Source: an uncultured Bacteroidia bacterium
Lineage (GTDB): Bacteria > Bacteroidota > Bacteroidia > Bacteroidales > Prolixibacteraceae
Assembly (NCBI GenBank): GCA_903854235.1
Contig: CAINVV010000285.1
Coordinates: forward strand, 1-32,822
Length of the DNA: 32,822 nucleotides
Direction of reading: 5' to 3'
Under the pieces are notes generated by a model, which was not told where the DNA came from, did not search any database, and saw nothing but the letters and a program-made list of their open reading frames with translations. This document shows, one piece after another, positions 1 through 9,400 of this stretch; position 1 is the first letter of the stretch; every line of letters starts with the position of its first letter. The position numbers were made by a program, and so were the translations under genes.

Positions 1-357
1 CTCTCAATTTATGTGCCTTTCCGTCCGATCCTATCCAATTCTCTTTTTTCAATATTTGTGCGCAGACGACGCATGGAAACATTCGTTTTCTACCAGCATT
101 TCGCCGCTCTGCGGCTTGCATTTCTGCTAAATATTCACTGTGGTATAAAATGATGCAAGACGCGGTATACCGCCGTATCTACTTGCACCACGATTAACGC
201 TCTGTTCTTCTTTCCTTTTTCACTCTTTGGCTGTTTCTTTTCATTTTTCACTTCTCATTTTTCACTTCTCAACTTCCAGGTCACCCAGTCTTACAGTCCT
301 AAAGTCCTACCCTCTTCCTCTCTTCCTAATCCTTCCAGTCTTCCCAGTCTATCACGC
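1..357 (+). repeat. Mosaic intergenic repeat island (window left edge)
   Basis: Contains tgtgcctttccgtccgatcctatccaattctcttttttcaatatttgtg, tttcgccgctctgcggcttgcatttctgct, and tcttacagtcctaaag, each with copies elsewhere in the window. Confidence 0.7.
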
Positions 358-390
358 TCAACTCTCAACTTTTTGCTTAAATTTGTTCAC

Positions 391-2352
391 ATGATAGATC
401 AGGCTACCGTCCAGAGAATACTCGACATCGCTGAAATTACAGAGGTTGTCGGTGAGTTTGTTACCCTCAAAAGAAGGGGGACCAACCTGCTCGGGCTTTG
501 TCCATTCCACAACGAAAAGACTCCCTCCTTCAACGTTTCGCCCGCCAAGGGCATTTACAAATGCTTCGGATGCGGCAAGGGAGGCTCGGCCGTCAACTTC
601 ATTATGGAACACGAACATCTCTCCTTCGTGGAGTCGCTCCGGTGGCTGGCAAAAAAGTACCACATAGAAGTGGTGGAGAAGGAGGAACGCCCCGAAGACA
701 TCCAGGAACGCAACGACCACGAGAGCCAGATCATCGTCTCCGAATTTGCCCAAAAATATTTCGCCGCCCAGCTTTGGGAAACCGAATACGGCCGTGCCGT
801 GGGGCTCAGCTATTTCCACGAGCGCGGATTCCGGGATGAGATCCTCAGGAAATTCGGTCTCGGCTACTGTCCCGACGGCAAGGATCCCTTTACCCAGTCG
901 GCCCTGAAGGAAGGGTACAAAATGGAGTTCCTCGAAAAGACCGGATTGACCATCAAGCGCGACGACTGGATCCGCGACCGTTTTGCGGGCAGGGTGATGT
1001 TCCCGATCCACAGCATCTCCGGCAGGGTCATCGCCTTCGGTGGAAGGACCCTCTCGCAAGAGAAGAGCATTGCCAAATACCTCAACTCCCCGGAATCGGA
1101 CATCTACCACAAGAGCCGTGTCGTGTATGGCATCTATCTGGCCAAGCGAATGATCATTCAGGAGGACAAGTGTTACCTGGTGGAGGGTTATACCGACGTG
1201 ATCGCCATGCACCAGGCCGGCATCGAGAATGTAGTCGCCTCTTCCGGAACCTCCCTGACGGTCGATCAGATCAGGCTGATCCGCCGTTTTACCAGAAATA
1301 TCACCATCATCTACGACGGCGACTCTGCAGGCATCAAGGCCTCGCTGCGCGGGATAGACCTGGTGCTGGAGGAGGGAATCAATGTCAAGGTACTTCCCCT
1401 GCCGGAGGGCGAAGATCCCGACTCCTTCTCAAAGGCCATGAGCGCTTCTGAGCTTTCCGGCTACATCCGGGAAAATGAGACAGACTTCATCAAATTCAAA
1501 ACCAAAATACTCCTGACGGGGATCGAAAACGACCCGCTTTCGCGGGCAAGGCTGATTACCGACATCGTCAGCTCCATCTCCGTCATTCCCGAAGAGATTG
1601 TCCGCACCGAATACCTCAAGGAGTGCAGCAGACTGCTCGAGGTGCGCGAAGATGTGCTTTACAACGAAATCAGGAAACTAAAGGCAAGAAAAAATGAGGC
1701 CCAGATGGCCAGGGATCTGCTTCCGCCACCCGAACCAAGGACCGAAACGGAACAGCCGAAACCAGTTGCCTTAAGGCCTGTTGAAAACCCCTTCGAACTG
1801 GAAGAAAAAGAGATACTCCGGGTGCTGCTCAAATGCGGTTCGCTCAAGATATACGATTACGAACACGAGGAGAGCGGAGAATGGATCTCAGAAACCGTAG
1901 CCACATACATCCTGTCAGAACTTGATATTGACAACATGGTTTCAGTGAATCCTGTCATCCACACCATTCTGGAGGAGTACCGGTTACATCTGGCAGAGCC
2001 GGAATTTGACCCGATGCGTTTTTTTACGGTTCACCCCAATCCGCAGATCAGTCAGTTTGCCTCCGACATCATCTCCGAACGTCATCCGCTTAGTCCATTC
2101 TGGGAACGGGGAGGCAGCCACATTGAAAAAGAGGAGGATCTGCTTCAGGTAGTGGTTCCCAAACTGGTTCGTGAATACAAGCTACGGGTAGTTTCCGGCA
2201 TGATGGGTCAGATCGAAAACAGGATGAAAATTGCGGATGCGGCCAAAGATTATGATCTGTCGATGGATCTTCAGGCATCCCACCAGAAGTTGAAGGAGAT
2301 CGAAAAAATTCTCTGCAAACAGCTCGACAGAACCGTCATCCCCAAAAAATAA
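391..2352 (+). CDS. dnaG: DNA primase DnaG
   Basis: Translation has the CHC2 zinc-finger motif (CPFHNEKTPSFNVSPAKGIYKCFGC) and TOPRIM-like region (YLVEGYTDVIAMHQAG...IIYDGDSAG). Internal ATG at 391 (MIDQATVQRILDIAEITEVVGEF) fits better than the ORF start at 373. Confidence 0.96.
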   Translation: MIDQATVQRILDIAEITEVVGEFVTLKRRGTNLLGLCPFHNEKTPSFNVSPAKGIYKCFGCGKGGSAVNFIMEHEHLSFVESLRWLAKKYHIEVVEKEERPEDIQERNDHESQIIVSEFAQKYFAAQLWETEYGRAVGLSYFHERGFRDEILRKFGLGYCPDGKDPFTQSALKEGYKMEFLEKTGLTIKRDDWIRDRFAGRVMFPIHSISGRVIAFGGRTLSQEKSIAKYLNSPESDIYHKSRVVYGIYLAKRMIIQEDKCYLVEGYTDVIAMHQAGIENVVASSGTSLTVDQIRLIRRFTRNITIIYDGDSAGIKASLRGIDLVLEEGINVKVLPLPEGEDPDSFSKAMSASELSGYIRENETDFIKFKTKILLTGIENDPLSRARLITDIVSSISVIPEEIVRTEYLKECSRLLEVREDVLYNEIRKLKARKNEAQMARDLLPPPEPRTETEQPKPVALRPVENPFELEEKEILRVLLKCGSLKIYDYEHEESGEWISETVATYILSELDIDNMVSVNPVIHTILEEYRLHLAEPEFDPMRFFTVHPNPQISQFASDIISERHPLSPFWERGGSHIEKEEDLLQVVVPKLVREYKLRVVSGMMGQIENRMKIADAAKDYDLSMDLQASHQKLKEIEKILCKQLDRTVIPKK

Positions 2353-2360
2353 CCATCGTT

Positions 2361-3392
2361 ATGATATTTCTTACTGGAGGTACCGGCATGCTGGGCGCAC
2401 ATCTGCTTTACGATCTGACCAAAAGTGGAGCAAGGGTTCGTGCCCTGAAACGGAAAAACTCCGATCTTCTTCCCGTCAAAAAGATCTTCTCCTGGTATAC
2501 CGCTGACGCTGATCGGCTTTTTCAAAACATCGAATGGTTCGAGGGTGATCTCCTCGATGGTCTGGCCATTCGGGAAGCAATGGCAGGTACGGATACTGTC
2601 ATTCACGCTGCAGCAAAGGTATCGTTCCTCCCTGCCGACAGCTCCGATATGCTATACGTAAATACAACAGGAACCGCCAATCTGGTGGATGCTGCCCTGG
2701 AGCTGAAAGTTCGTCGGTTCTGCCAGGTCAGTTCCATTGCGGCCCTGGGGGAACAGGATGGCCAGGTAGCTGTCGACGAAACGCTATCCTGGAAAAACAA
2801 CAGGAAGCGCTCTGCCTATTCGGAGAGCAAATTCCAAGCCGAAATGGAAGTCTGGCGGGGGATCCAGGAGGGTTTGGAAGGTGTCATCGTCAACCCTTCG
2901 GTAATTCTCGGACCCGGGAAATGGAACAGCGGCTCACCCCGACTCTTCCAAACCGTCTGGAATGGAATGAGATTTTATACCGATGGTTCCAACGGGTTCG
3001 TAGATGTCAGGGATGTTTCAACGGCCATCATCACCCTGTTACAGACAGATAACTGGGAGCGTGTCAAAAATCAGCGGTTCGTATTATCTGCCGAGAATCT
3101 CCCCTACCGGGAAATCTTTGAGGCCATCGCCGTAGCGCTGAACCAGAAAAAGCCCAGTTTCCGTGCCAACCTGTTGCTTCTGCAATTGGGATGGAGGGCT
3201 TCCGCCCTAATCTCACTGCTGACAGGCAAGGAGCCAGCCCTAACCAGGCAGACGGTCCGAAGTTCTGTCAGGCAAGCCCTGTATGACGGATCAAAAGTGA
3301 CCAGGACCATCGATTTTAACTACACCCCAATTGCCAATACAATTCAACACACTGGAGAAATATTCCTTCAGGACCTTCCGGGGAAAAGTTGA
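2361..3392 (+). CDS. NAD-dependent epimerase/dehydratase (extended SDR family)
   Basis: N-terminal Rossmann motif TGGTGMLGAHL, AAKVSF, and YSESKFQAE (YxxxK). Starts 8 nt after the dnaG stop. Confidence 0.9.
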   Translation: MIFLTGGTGMLGAHLLYDLTKSGARVRALKRKNSDLLPVKKIFSWYTADADRLFQNIEWFEGDLLDGLAIREAMAGTDTVIHAAAKVSFLPADSSDMLYVNTTGTANLVDAALELKVRRFCQVSSIAALGEQDGQVAVDETLSWKNNRKRSAYSESKFQAEMEVWRGIQEGLEGVIVNPSVILGPGKWNSGSPRLFQTVWNGMRFYTDGSNGFVDVRDVSTAIITLLQTDNWERVKNQRFVLSAENLPYREIFEAIAVALNQKKPSFRANLLLLQLGWRASALISLLTGKEPALTRQTVRSSVRQALYDGSKVTRTIDFNYTPIANTIQHTGEIFLQDLPGKS

Positions 3393-3620
3393 ATGAGAAG
3401 AATGAAAAACGAAGAGTGAAGAGTGGACGACTAGGGGGACGTTCAGCCTGTAAGACGAAGAGGCCGGTCCCTGAGCGCAGCCGAAGGGGGGGTGAGAACT
3501 AAGGGTGATGAGTGGCGACGGTAGAGACGTTGCATGCAATGTATGCTGACCAAAATCCAGGGAAAGCCCGGAGGGCTTGAATGTCAATACCGCTGGTGGA
3601 ATCTGTGGCTAATGGATAGA
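3393..3620 (-). repeat. Mosaic intergenic repeat island (reverse orientation copy)
   Basis: Reverse complement contains ggtattgacattcaagccctccgggctt ... attgcatgcaacgtctctaccgtc ... cccttagttctcac ... ccccctagtc ... cactcttcactctt, the same modules in the same order as at 32540-32822. Confidence 0.65.
3469..3488. repeat. Short palindromic repeat CCCTGAGCGCAGCCGAAGGG
   Basis: Sequence ccctgagcgcagccgaaggg in noncoding DNA; its reverse complement CCCTTCGGCTGCGCTCAGGG resembles a repeat motif recurrent in many bacterial genomes (recalled, not searched). Confidence 0.5.
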
Positions 3621-3798
3621 TGCAAACTCACAACCCAGAATGGATTGAACAAAAGAAGCCTATTGTCAGACGATGTCTGGACTGCTACAAATACCTTGAT
3701 CCATCACTAGGACAATCCAGCGAAAATCCCAATAAAAATTTCGATCTCCCTGTAACTTTTGGCCCACTTTTTGCATCTATATCCATGTACCAACCTGC

Positions 3799-5031
3799 GT
3801 GATGATGTATCTGAAATACCTTACATTTATTCTCTCCTCCCTTCTCTTTACGGCAGCCTGCACCCGCAGTACAGAGCCTTCCCCGGTAGGGGGAAAAATC
3901 GTTCTGACCGAAAAGTCCCTAAAACTGGTTCAGGCAGGCAACTCCTTTAGCTTCGCCCTGCTGAACAAATGTCTGGACGGCACGATTGAAAACAGGATGG
4001 TCTCACCGCTCAGTGTTTCACTGGCCCTGTCGATGACCCTTAACGGGGCTTCAGGCACTACCCTCGACGCCATGCAGAAAGCCCTTGGCCTGGATGGGCT
4101 AACCATCGCAGAGATCAACGGTATCTATTCGGATCTGATGGCTGCACTGGTAAAAGCAGACCCAACGGTGACCATGAGCATCGCCAATTCGATCTGGATC
4201 CGAAAGGATTTTCCCGTATTGGATCCTTTTGTGCAGACCAATCAGACCTATTATCAGGCAGAAGTAACCAGGCTCGATTTCAACTCCGCAGGCCTGAATA
4301 CCATCAACAATTGGGTCAGCGACAAGACCAACGGCAAGATTCCAACCATCCTCACGGGTATTTCTGCCAACGAAATCATGTTTCTGATAAATGCCATCTA
4401 TTTCAACGGAAAGTGGAAATACCAGTTCGAGACCGCTAAAACTGCCAATGAGCAGTTCACCTGCAGCGACAAGAAGTCGATATCCGTGCCAATGATGAAA
4501 ATGGAGAACAGTTTTGGCTACACGGTCCAATCCGGCTTCAAAGCAATGACTTTGCCCTACGGTGCAGAAAAATTCCAAATGGTGTTCCTGCTTCCGGATG
4601 CGGGAACGATCCCCGATCAATTGGCTGCCAGCCTCAGTCCTGAAAAATGGAGTGCTCTTCATGCCGCACTCCAAACCAAGACCAAGATCCCCGTCTGGAT
4701 TCCAAAATGGAAATTTTCCTGGAAGATCACGCTCAACGAAATCCTCGCCAAACTTGGTATGGGCATTGCCTTCGATGCCAACAACGCCAACTTCTCCGGC
4801 ATCAATGCTCAAAATCAGCTTTACCTCACCAGTGTCCTCCACAAAACCTACATCGACGTAAATGAATCAGGTACCGAGGCAGCCGCTGTAACATCCGTAG
4901 GTGTTGGCGTGACCGCCATGCCTGTCGATCCGCCCTCTTTTTACCTGACCCGCCCCTTCCTCTTTTTCATCATGGAGGAGGATACCGGGGCCATTCTGTT
5001 CGCGGGAAAAGTCGAAAATCCCCTGCAATAA
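3799..5031 (+). CDS. Serpin-family protein, predicted lipoprotein
   Basis: Signal with lipobox-like LLFTAAC; serpin motifs MVSPLSVSLALSMTLNGASGTT, NAIYFNGKWKYQFE, and hinge/RCL region NESGTEAAAVTSVGVGVTAMPVDPPSFYLTRPFLFFIMEEDTGAILFAGKVENP. Confidence 0.92.
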   Translation: MMMYLKYLTFILSSLLFTAACTRSTEPSPVGGKIVLTEKSLKLVQAGNSFSFALLNKCLDGTIENRMVSPLSVSLALSMTLNGASGTTLDAMQKALGLDGLTIAEINGIYSDLMAALVKADPTVTMSIANSIWIRKDFPVLDPFVQTNQTYYQAEVTRLDFNSAGLNTINNWVSDKTNGKIPTILTGISANEIMFLINAIYFNGKWKYQFETAKTANEQFTCSDKKSISVPMMKMENSFGYTVQSGFKAMTLPYGAEKFQMVFLLPDAGTIPDQLAASLSPEKWSALHAALQTKTKIPVWIPKWKFSWKITLNEILAKLGMGIAFDANNANFSGINAQNQLYLTSVLHKTYIDVNESGTEAAAVTSVGVGVTAMPVDPPSFYLTRPFLFFIMEEDTGAILFAGKVENPLQ

Positions 5032-5037
5032 GTTGGG

Positions 5038-5138
5038 AGTGACTAAAGTGAGCTAAAGTGAACAAAGTTATTGGTCACGGACGATCACATTCCGGAAATA
5101 GTTACTTTAGTCACTTTAGTTCACTCTAGTCACTTTTT
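5038..5138. repeat. Imperfect inverted repeat of GTGACTAAA-like units
   Basis: Left arm agtgactaaagtgagctaaagtgaacaaagtta (from 5038); right arm agttactttagtcactttagttcactctagtcactttttt (to about 5138) is its near reverse complement. Confidence 0.75.
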
Positions 5139-5139
5139 T

Positions 5140-5568
5140 ATGCATCCAGACTCCAAAATCGCAACCTTCCTCAAGAAGCACCACGTGCTTACCCTTGCAA
5201 CTGCCTCGGGCGACCAGCCATGGGTGGCCAACTGTTTTTATGCCTTTTTGGAAGAGGAGATGTCGTTTGTATTTACTTCAGGCTACGAAACCAGACACAT
5301 TCAGGAGGTGTTGGTAAATTACAAAGTGGCCGGGAATGTGGTACTCGAAACCAGCATCATCGGAAAAATTCAGGGAATTCAGTTTTCGGGAATGCTGCTA
5401 AAAGTGGAAGGGGAATCCCTGAAAATCGCAAGTTCTGCATACCTGAAGCGGTTCCCTTTTACAGCCTTGATGGATACTACGCTTTGGATATTGCAAATTG
5501 ATTACCTGAAGATGACGGACAACAGGCTGGGGTTCGGGAAGAAGCTGGTGTGGGAGAGAATGTGTTAA
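5140..5568 (+). CDS. Pyridoxamine 5'-phosphate oxidase-like (YhbP-type) flavoprotein
   Basis: Translation MHPDSKIATFLKKHHVLTLATASGDQPWVANCFYAFLEEEMSFVFTSGYETRH resembles the split-barrel PNPOx-like/YhbP family. Start at 5140 preferred because the upstream part of the ORF lies in the repeat. Confidence 0.75.
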   Translation: MHPDSKIATFLKKHHVLTLATASGDQPWVANCFYAFLEEEMSFVFTSGYETRHIQEVLVNYKVAGNVVLETSIIGKIQGIQFSGMLLKVEGESLKIASSAYLKRFPFTALMDTTLWILQIDYLKMTDNRLGFGKKLVWERMC

Positions 5569-5695
5569 TATGCTAATTTGCTAATGAGCTAATATTGCAA
5601 TGGGTTAATTATCCTATTAATCAATCAACTCAATTAAGAAGAACCAATCCTGTATTCTCCCTTTTTTAATTAGCAAATTAGCATATTAGCACATT
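5559..5695. repeat. Long inverted repeat spanning two convergent stop codons; possible bidirectional terminator
   Basis: AATGTGTTAATATGCTAATTTGCTAAT (5559-5585) versus reverse complement of ATTAGCAAATTAGCATATTAGCACATT (5669-5695): 26 of 27 positions match. Confidence 0.8.
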
Positions 5696-6212
5696 ATTTA
5701 ATCGTTTTCATCCAGATTACGAGATCACCTGTATTAGCCGCTAGATTGTCCTGTGAATAGTCTCCATAAACCCGAAGAATTACCCTCTTATACCGCTTCT
5801 GTGCTGCCTCGTAGGTGTAGAAGCACTGGATCTGCTCCCCTGCATCGGCCATGGTGGTCTGCTGTTTGCTGAATGGTCCGTTCGCACAGGTCATTGCCTT
5901 TCCTGAATACAGGGAAAAATCAGCAGAGGAGACTTTCGTCAGCGTTGAATCACAGGCGTTGAAATTGTTGGTCATATCTGCAGCAGAGAGGTACCCTTCC
6001 GAATCGGGGAAGACCCATTTGGCACTCGGCCGAAACCTGTGGGGAGTTCCGGTACCATCCATGATCCAGCCGCTGTGACTGTATCCCCACGCATAGTTCG
6101 TATATTCCGATTGAAAAATGAGGGGACTCTCCGTCCCGATGATGGAAATATCTGTCCGCTGACATCCCGTGAGGAGAATAAGTAACCCAGCAAGCAGGAG
6201 GAGATTTTTCAC
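5694..6212 (-). CDS. Hypothetical lipoprotein
   Basis: From a GTG at 6212: VKNLLLLAGLLILLTGCQRTDIS, a signal peptide with lipobox LTGC. The upstream ORF extension (MTKVTKVWDSQ...) is encoded by the intergenic repeat and is unlikely to be translated. Confidence 0.7.
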   Translation of the reverse strand: MKNLLLLAGLLILLTGCQRTDISIIGTESPLIFQSEYTNYAWGYSHSGWIMDGTGTPHRFRPSAKWVFPDSEGYLSAADMTNNFNACDSTLTKVSSADFSLYSGKAMTCANGPFSKQQTTMADAGEQIQCFYTYEAAQKRYKRVILRVYGDYSQDNLAANTGDLVIWMKTIK

Positions 6213-6252
6213 ATTTATAAGATGATTTTGGAGTGAAATTGGTTGCGCAAAT

Positions 6253-6374
6253 GAGTGACTAAAGTGACTAAAGTGATCAAAAGTGACTAAAGTACTTTTG
6301 ACTTGCATGGGGATCTGTTGGGAGTCCCAAACTTTAGTCACTTTAGTCATTTTAGTTCACTATAAGTACTTTTT
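6253..6374. repeat. Imperfect inverted repeat of GTGACTAAA-like units
   Basis: Left arm gagtgactaaagtgactaaagtgatcaaaagtgactaaagtactttt; right arm actttagtcactttagtcattttagttcactataagtactttt. Confidence 0.75.
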
Positions 6375-6376
6375 AT

Positions 6377-6384
6377 TATCTTTG
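6377..6384 (+). promoter_or_regulatory. Candidate Bacteroidota -7 element TATCTTTG upstream of ileS
   Basis: Perfect match to TAnnTTTG, 33 nt before the proposed ileS start at 6417; a matching -33 element is not clear. Confidence 0.45.
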
Positions 6385-6416
6385 TGCACTTAAAAAAAAG
6401 GGAGCTGTACCACGCT

Positions 6417-9400
6417 ATGAGTAAGAAATTCAGGGAATACAAGGAGTTTAATCTTTCACAGGTAAACAAGGATATTTTAAAGTTCTGGGAAGAAGACGAT
6501 ACTTTTCATAAATCGATCTCCACCAGGGCCGAGGGGAAGCCTTACATCTTTTATGAAGGACCTCCGTCGGCCAATGGCCAGCCCGGCATTCACCATGTGG
6601 TGTCCCGTGCGATCAAGGATATTTTCTGCAGGTACAAAACACAGCAGGGATTCCTGGTCAAGCGCAAGGCCGGTTGGGATACCCATGGACTGCCAGTGGA
6701 ACTTAGCGTTGAGAAATCACTTGGCATCACCAAGGAGGACATAGGCAAACACATTTCAGTTGCCGATTACAACGCTGCCTGTCGCCGCGAGGTGATGAAA
6801 TATACCGACCTCTGGGAAGACCTCACCCACAAGATGGGCTATTGGGTCAATATGGACGATGCGTACATTACCTACGACAATCGTTACATCGAGACCTTGT
6901 GGTGGCTCCTGAAATCGTTTTACCACAAAAACCTGTTGTACAAGGGTTACTCGATACAGCCATACTCTCCTGCCGCAGGGACGGGTCTAAGTTCCCACGA
7001 ACTGAACCAACCAGGCTGCTACAAGGATGTGAAGGATACCACCTGCATCGCCCAATTCAAGGTAATCCGCGACATGAAATCAGAACCCTTGTTCGATCAG
7101 GTTGAAACGGATCTCTATATCCTGGCCTGGACCACTACCCCCTGGACCTTGCCATCCAATACCGCCCTTGCCGTCGGTGCAGCCATCAAATACGTCAAAG
7201 TCAGGACTTATAATCCCTATACAGGAGAACCGATTACGGTTATTCTTGCCAAAAATCTTTTCCGCCACTACTTCCCCGAAAAAAATGAGGCCTTGACCCT
7301 CGACGGGTTCTCGGGTGAAGGGAAAAACATCCCTTATCAACTACTTGGCGAATTTGCAGGAAGCCAGCTGGTTGGAGTAAACTATGAACAGCTTTTCCCC
7401 TGGGTGACTCCCGTCGGCGAGGCATTCCGTGTCATCCCCGGTGATTTCGTTACCACGGAAGATGGTACCGGAATCGTACACATCGCACCAACCTTTGGCG
7501 CCGACGACGACAGGGTCGCCAAGCAGACCGGCATCGCCCCACTGTTGCTGATCGACAGCGAAGGAAAACGTCAGCCGATGGTCGACCGCCAGGGCCGTTT
7601 CTTCCGGCTGGAAGACCTCGACCCCGACTTCGTTCGCAACAATGTGAATGCCGACAACTATTCCGTTTTTGCGGGCCGCTTTGTCAAAAACAGCTACGAC
7701 GACAAACTGACTGAAAATGATGCCACGCTCGACATCGATCTTTCCGTTCAGCTGAAGAAGGAAGGAAAGGCCTTCCGGGTCGAAAAATACGAACACAGCT
7801 ATCCGCATTGCTGGCGAACTGACAAGCCCGTACTTTACTATCCCCTGGATTCCTGGTTCATCAAGTCTACGGCGGTGAGAGATCAGATGATCGATCTCAA
7901 CAAAACCATCAACTGGAAACCCCAATCCACCGGAACCGGGCGTTTTGGCAACTGGCTGGAGAACCTGGTAGACTGGAATCTCTCCCGATCTAGATATTGG
8001 GGAACCCCCCTTCCCATCTGGCGAACGGAAGACGGATCGGAAGAGCTTTGCATCGGCTCCGTCGAGGAGTTGATAGGCGAAATTAATAAGTCGTTGGCTG
8101 CCGGTTTCATGGCGACCAACCCTTACGAGGATTTCGTGGTAGGCGACAACTCAAAGGAAAATTACGAAAAAATAGATTTGCACCGTCCCTTCGTGGACGA
8201 CATCATCCTGGTTTCTCCGAACGGAGTGAAAATGGTACGTGAGCTTGATCTGATCGACGTTTGGTTCGATTCAGGCGCTATGCCTTTTGCGCAAGTTCAT
8301 TATCCCTTCGAACACAAGGAGGAGTTTGACACCCTCTTCCCTGCCGACTTCATTGCGGAAGGAGTCGACCAGACTCGTGGCTGGTTCTTTACCCTACACG
8401 CCATTGCCACCATGGCAAAAGGCTCAGTGGCATTCAAGAATATCATCTCCAACGGACTCGTCCTTGATGCCGCCGGCAACAAAATGTCGAAGCGTCTGGG
8501 CAATGCCGTGGACCCTTTCAGTACCATCGAAAAATATGGTTCCGATCCTGTTCGCTGGTACATGATCACGAATTCACAGCCCTGGGACAACTTGAAATTT
8601 GACCTTGGCGGCGTGGATGAGGTACGGCGCAAATTCTTTGGAACGCTCTACAATACCTACAGCTTCTTTTCACTGTATGCCAACGTCGACGGGTTTACCT
8701 ACCGGGAAGCCGATATCCCGAATGACCAGCGTCCCGAACTCGACAGATGGGTTCTTTCGTTGTTGAATACCCTGGTGAAAGAGGTGACGGAAGCCTATGA
8801 AACCTATGAGCCGACCAAGGCTGGGAGGGCCATTTCCGAATTCGTATCGGAAAATCTATCCAACTGGTATGTCAGGCTGAGCCGCAAAAGGTTCTGGGGC
8901 GGCGAATACGATGCAGATAAGATCTCGGCTTATCAGACCCTCTATACGGCACTCGAAACAGTGGCCAAACTGGCGGCACCGATAGCCCCCTTCTTCAGTG
9001 ATCAGCTTTTCAGGGATCTGAACAAAGTCTCCCGCCGCGAGCAGGATATCTCCGTTCACCTCACCCTATTCCCTTCAGCCGATGCGACGCTGGTGGATCA
9101 GCCCCTGGAGGAAAGGATGGAAATGGCGCAGAAAGCCTCCTCGATGATACTCGGTCTTCGCCGGAAGGAGAAGCTCAAGGTTCGTCAACCCCTCGCCAGG
9201 ATCATCGTCCCGGTGTTGAACGATCGTTTCCGCCAACAGTTCGAAGCCATTGAAAGCATCGTCCTAACGGAAGTCAATGTGAAAAGCGTGGAGTACCTGA
9301 CCGATTCATCCGGAGTCATCAAGAAGAAGATCAAACCCAATTTCAAAACACTGGGTCCAAAATACAGCAAGCTGATGAAACAAATTGCCATTCTGGTAAA

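Noticed and set aside
162-173. 12-bp palindrome GCGGTATACCGC followed by GTATCTAC
   Set aside because: Could be a degenerate member of the GAGACG..CGTCTC palindrome family, but only one copy and too short to support.
358-1212. 284-aa minus-strand ORF opposite dnaG
   Set aside because: Fully antisense to a confidently identified gene; composition typical of a shadow ORF and no family recognized.
3291-3587. 98-aa minus-strand ORF sharing peptides (LHATSL.SP..TL) with the ORF at 32458-32763
   Set aside because: The similarity comes from the shared noncoding repeat modules; the ORFs are otherwise low-complexity, in different contexts, and unlikely to be genes.
5038-5138. Possible CRISPR array based on repeated short units
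   Set aside because: Units are 9-10 bp, contiguous without spacers, and arranged as inverted arms; no cas genes in the window.
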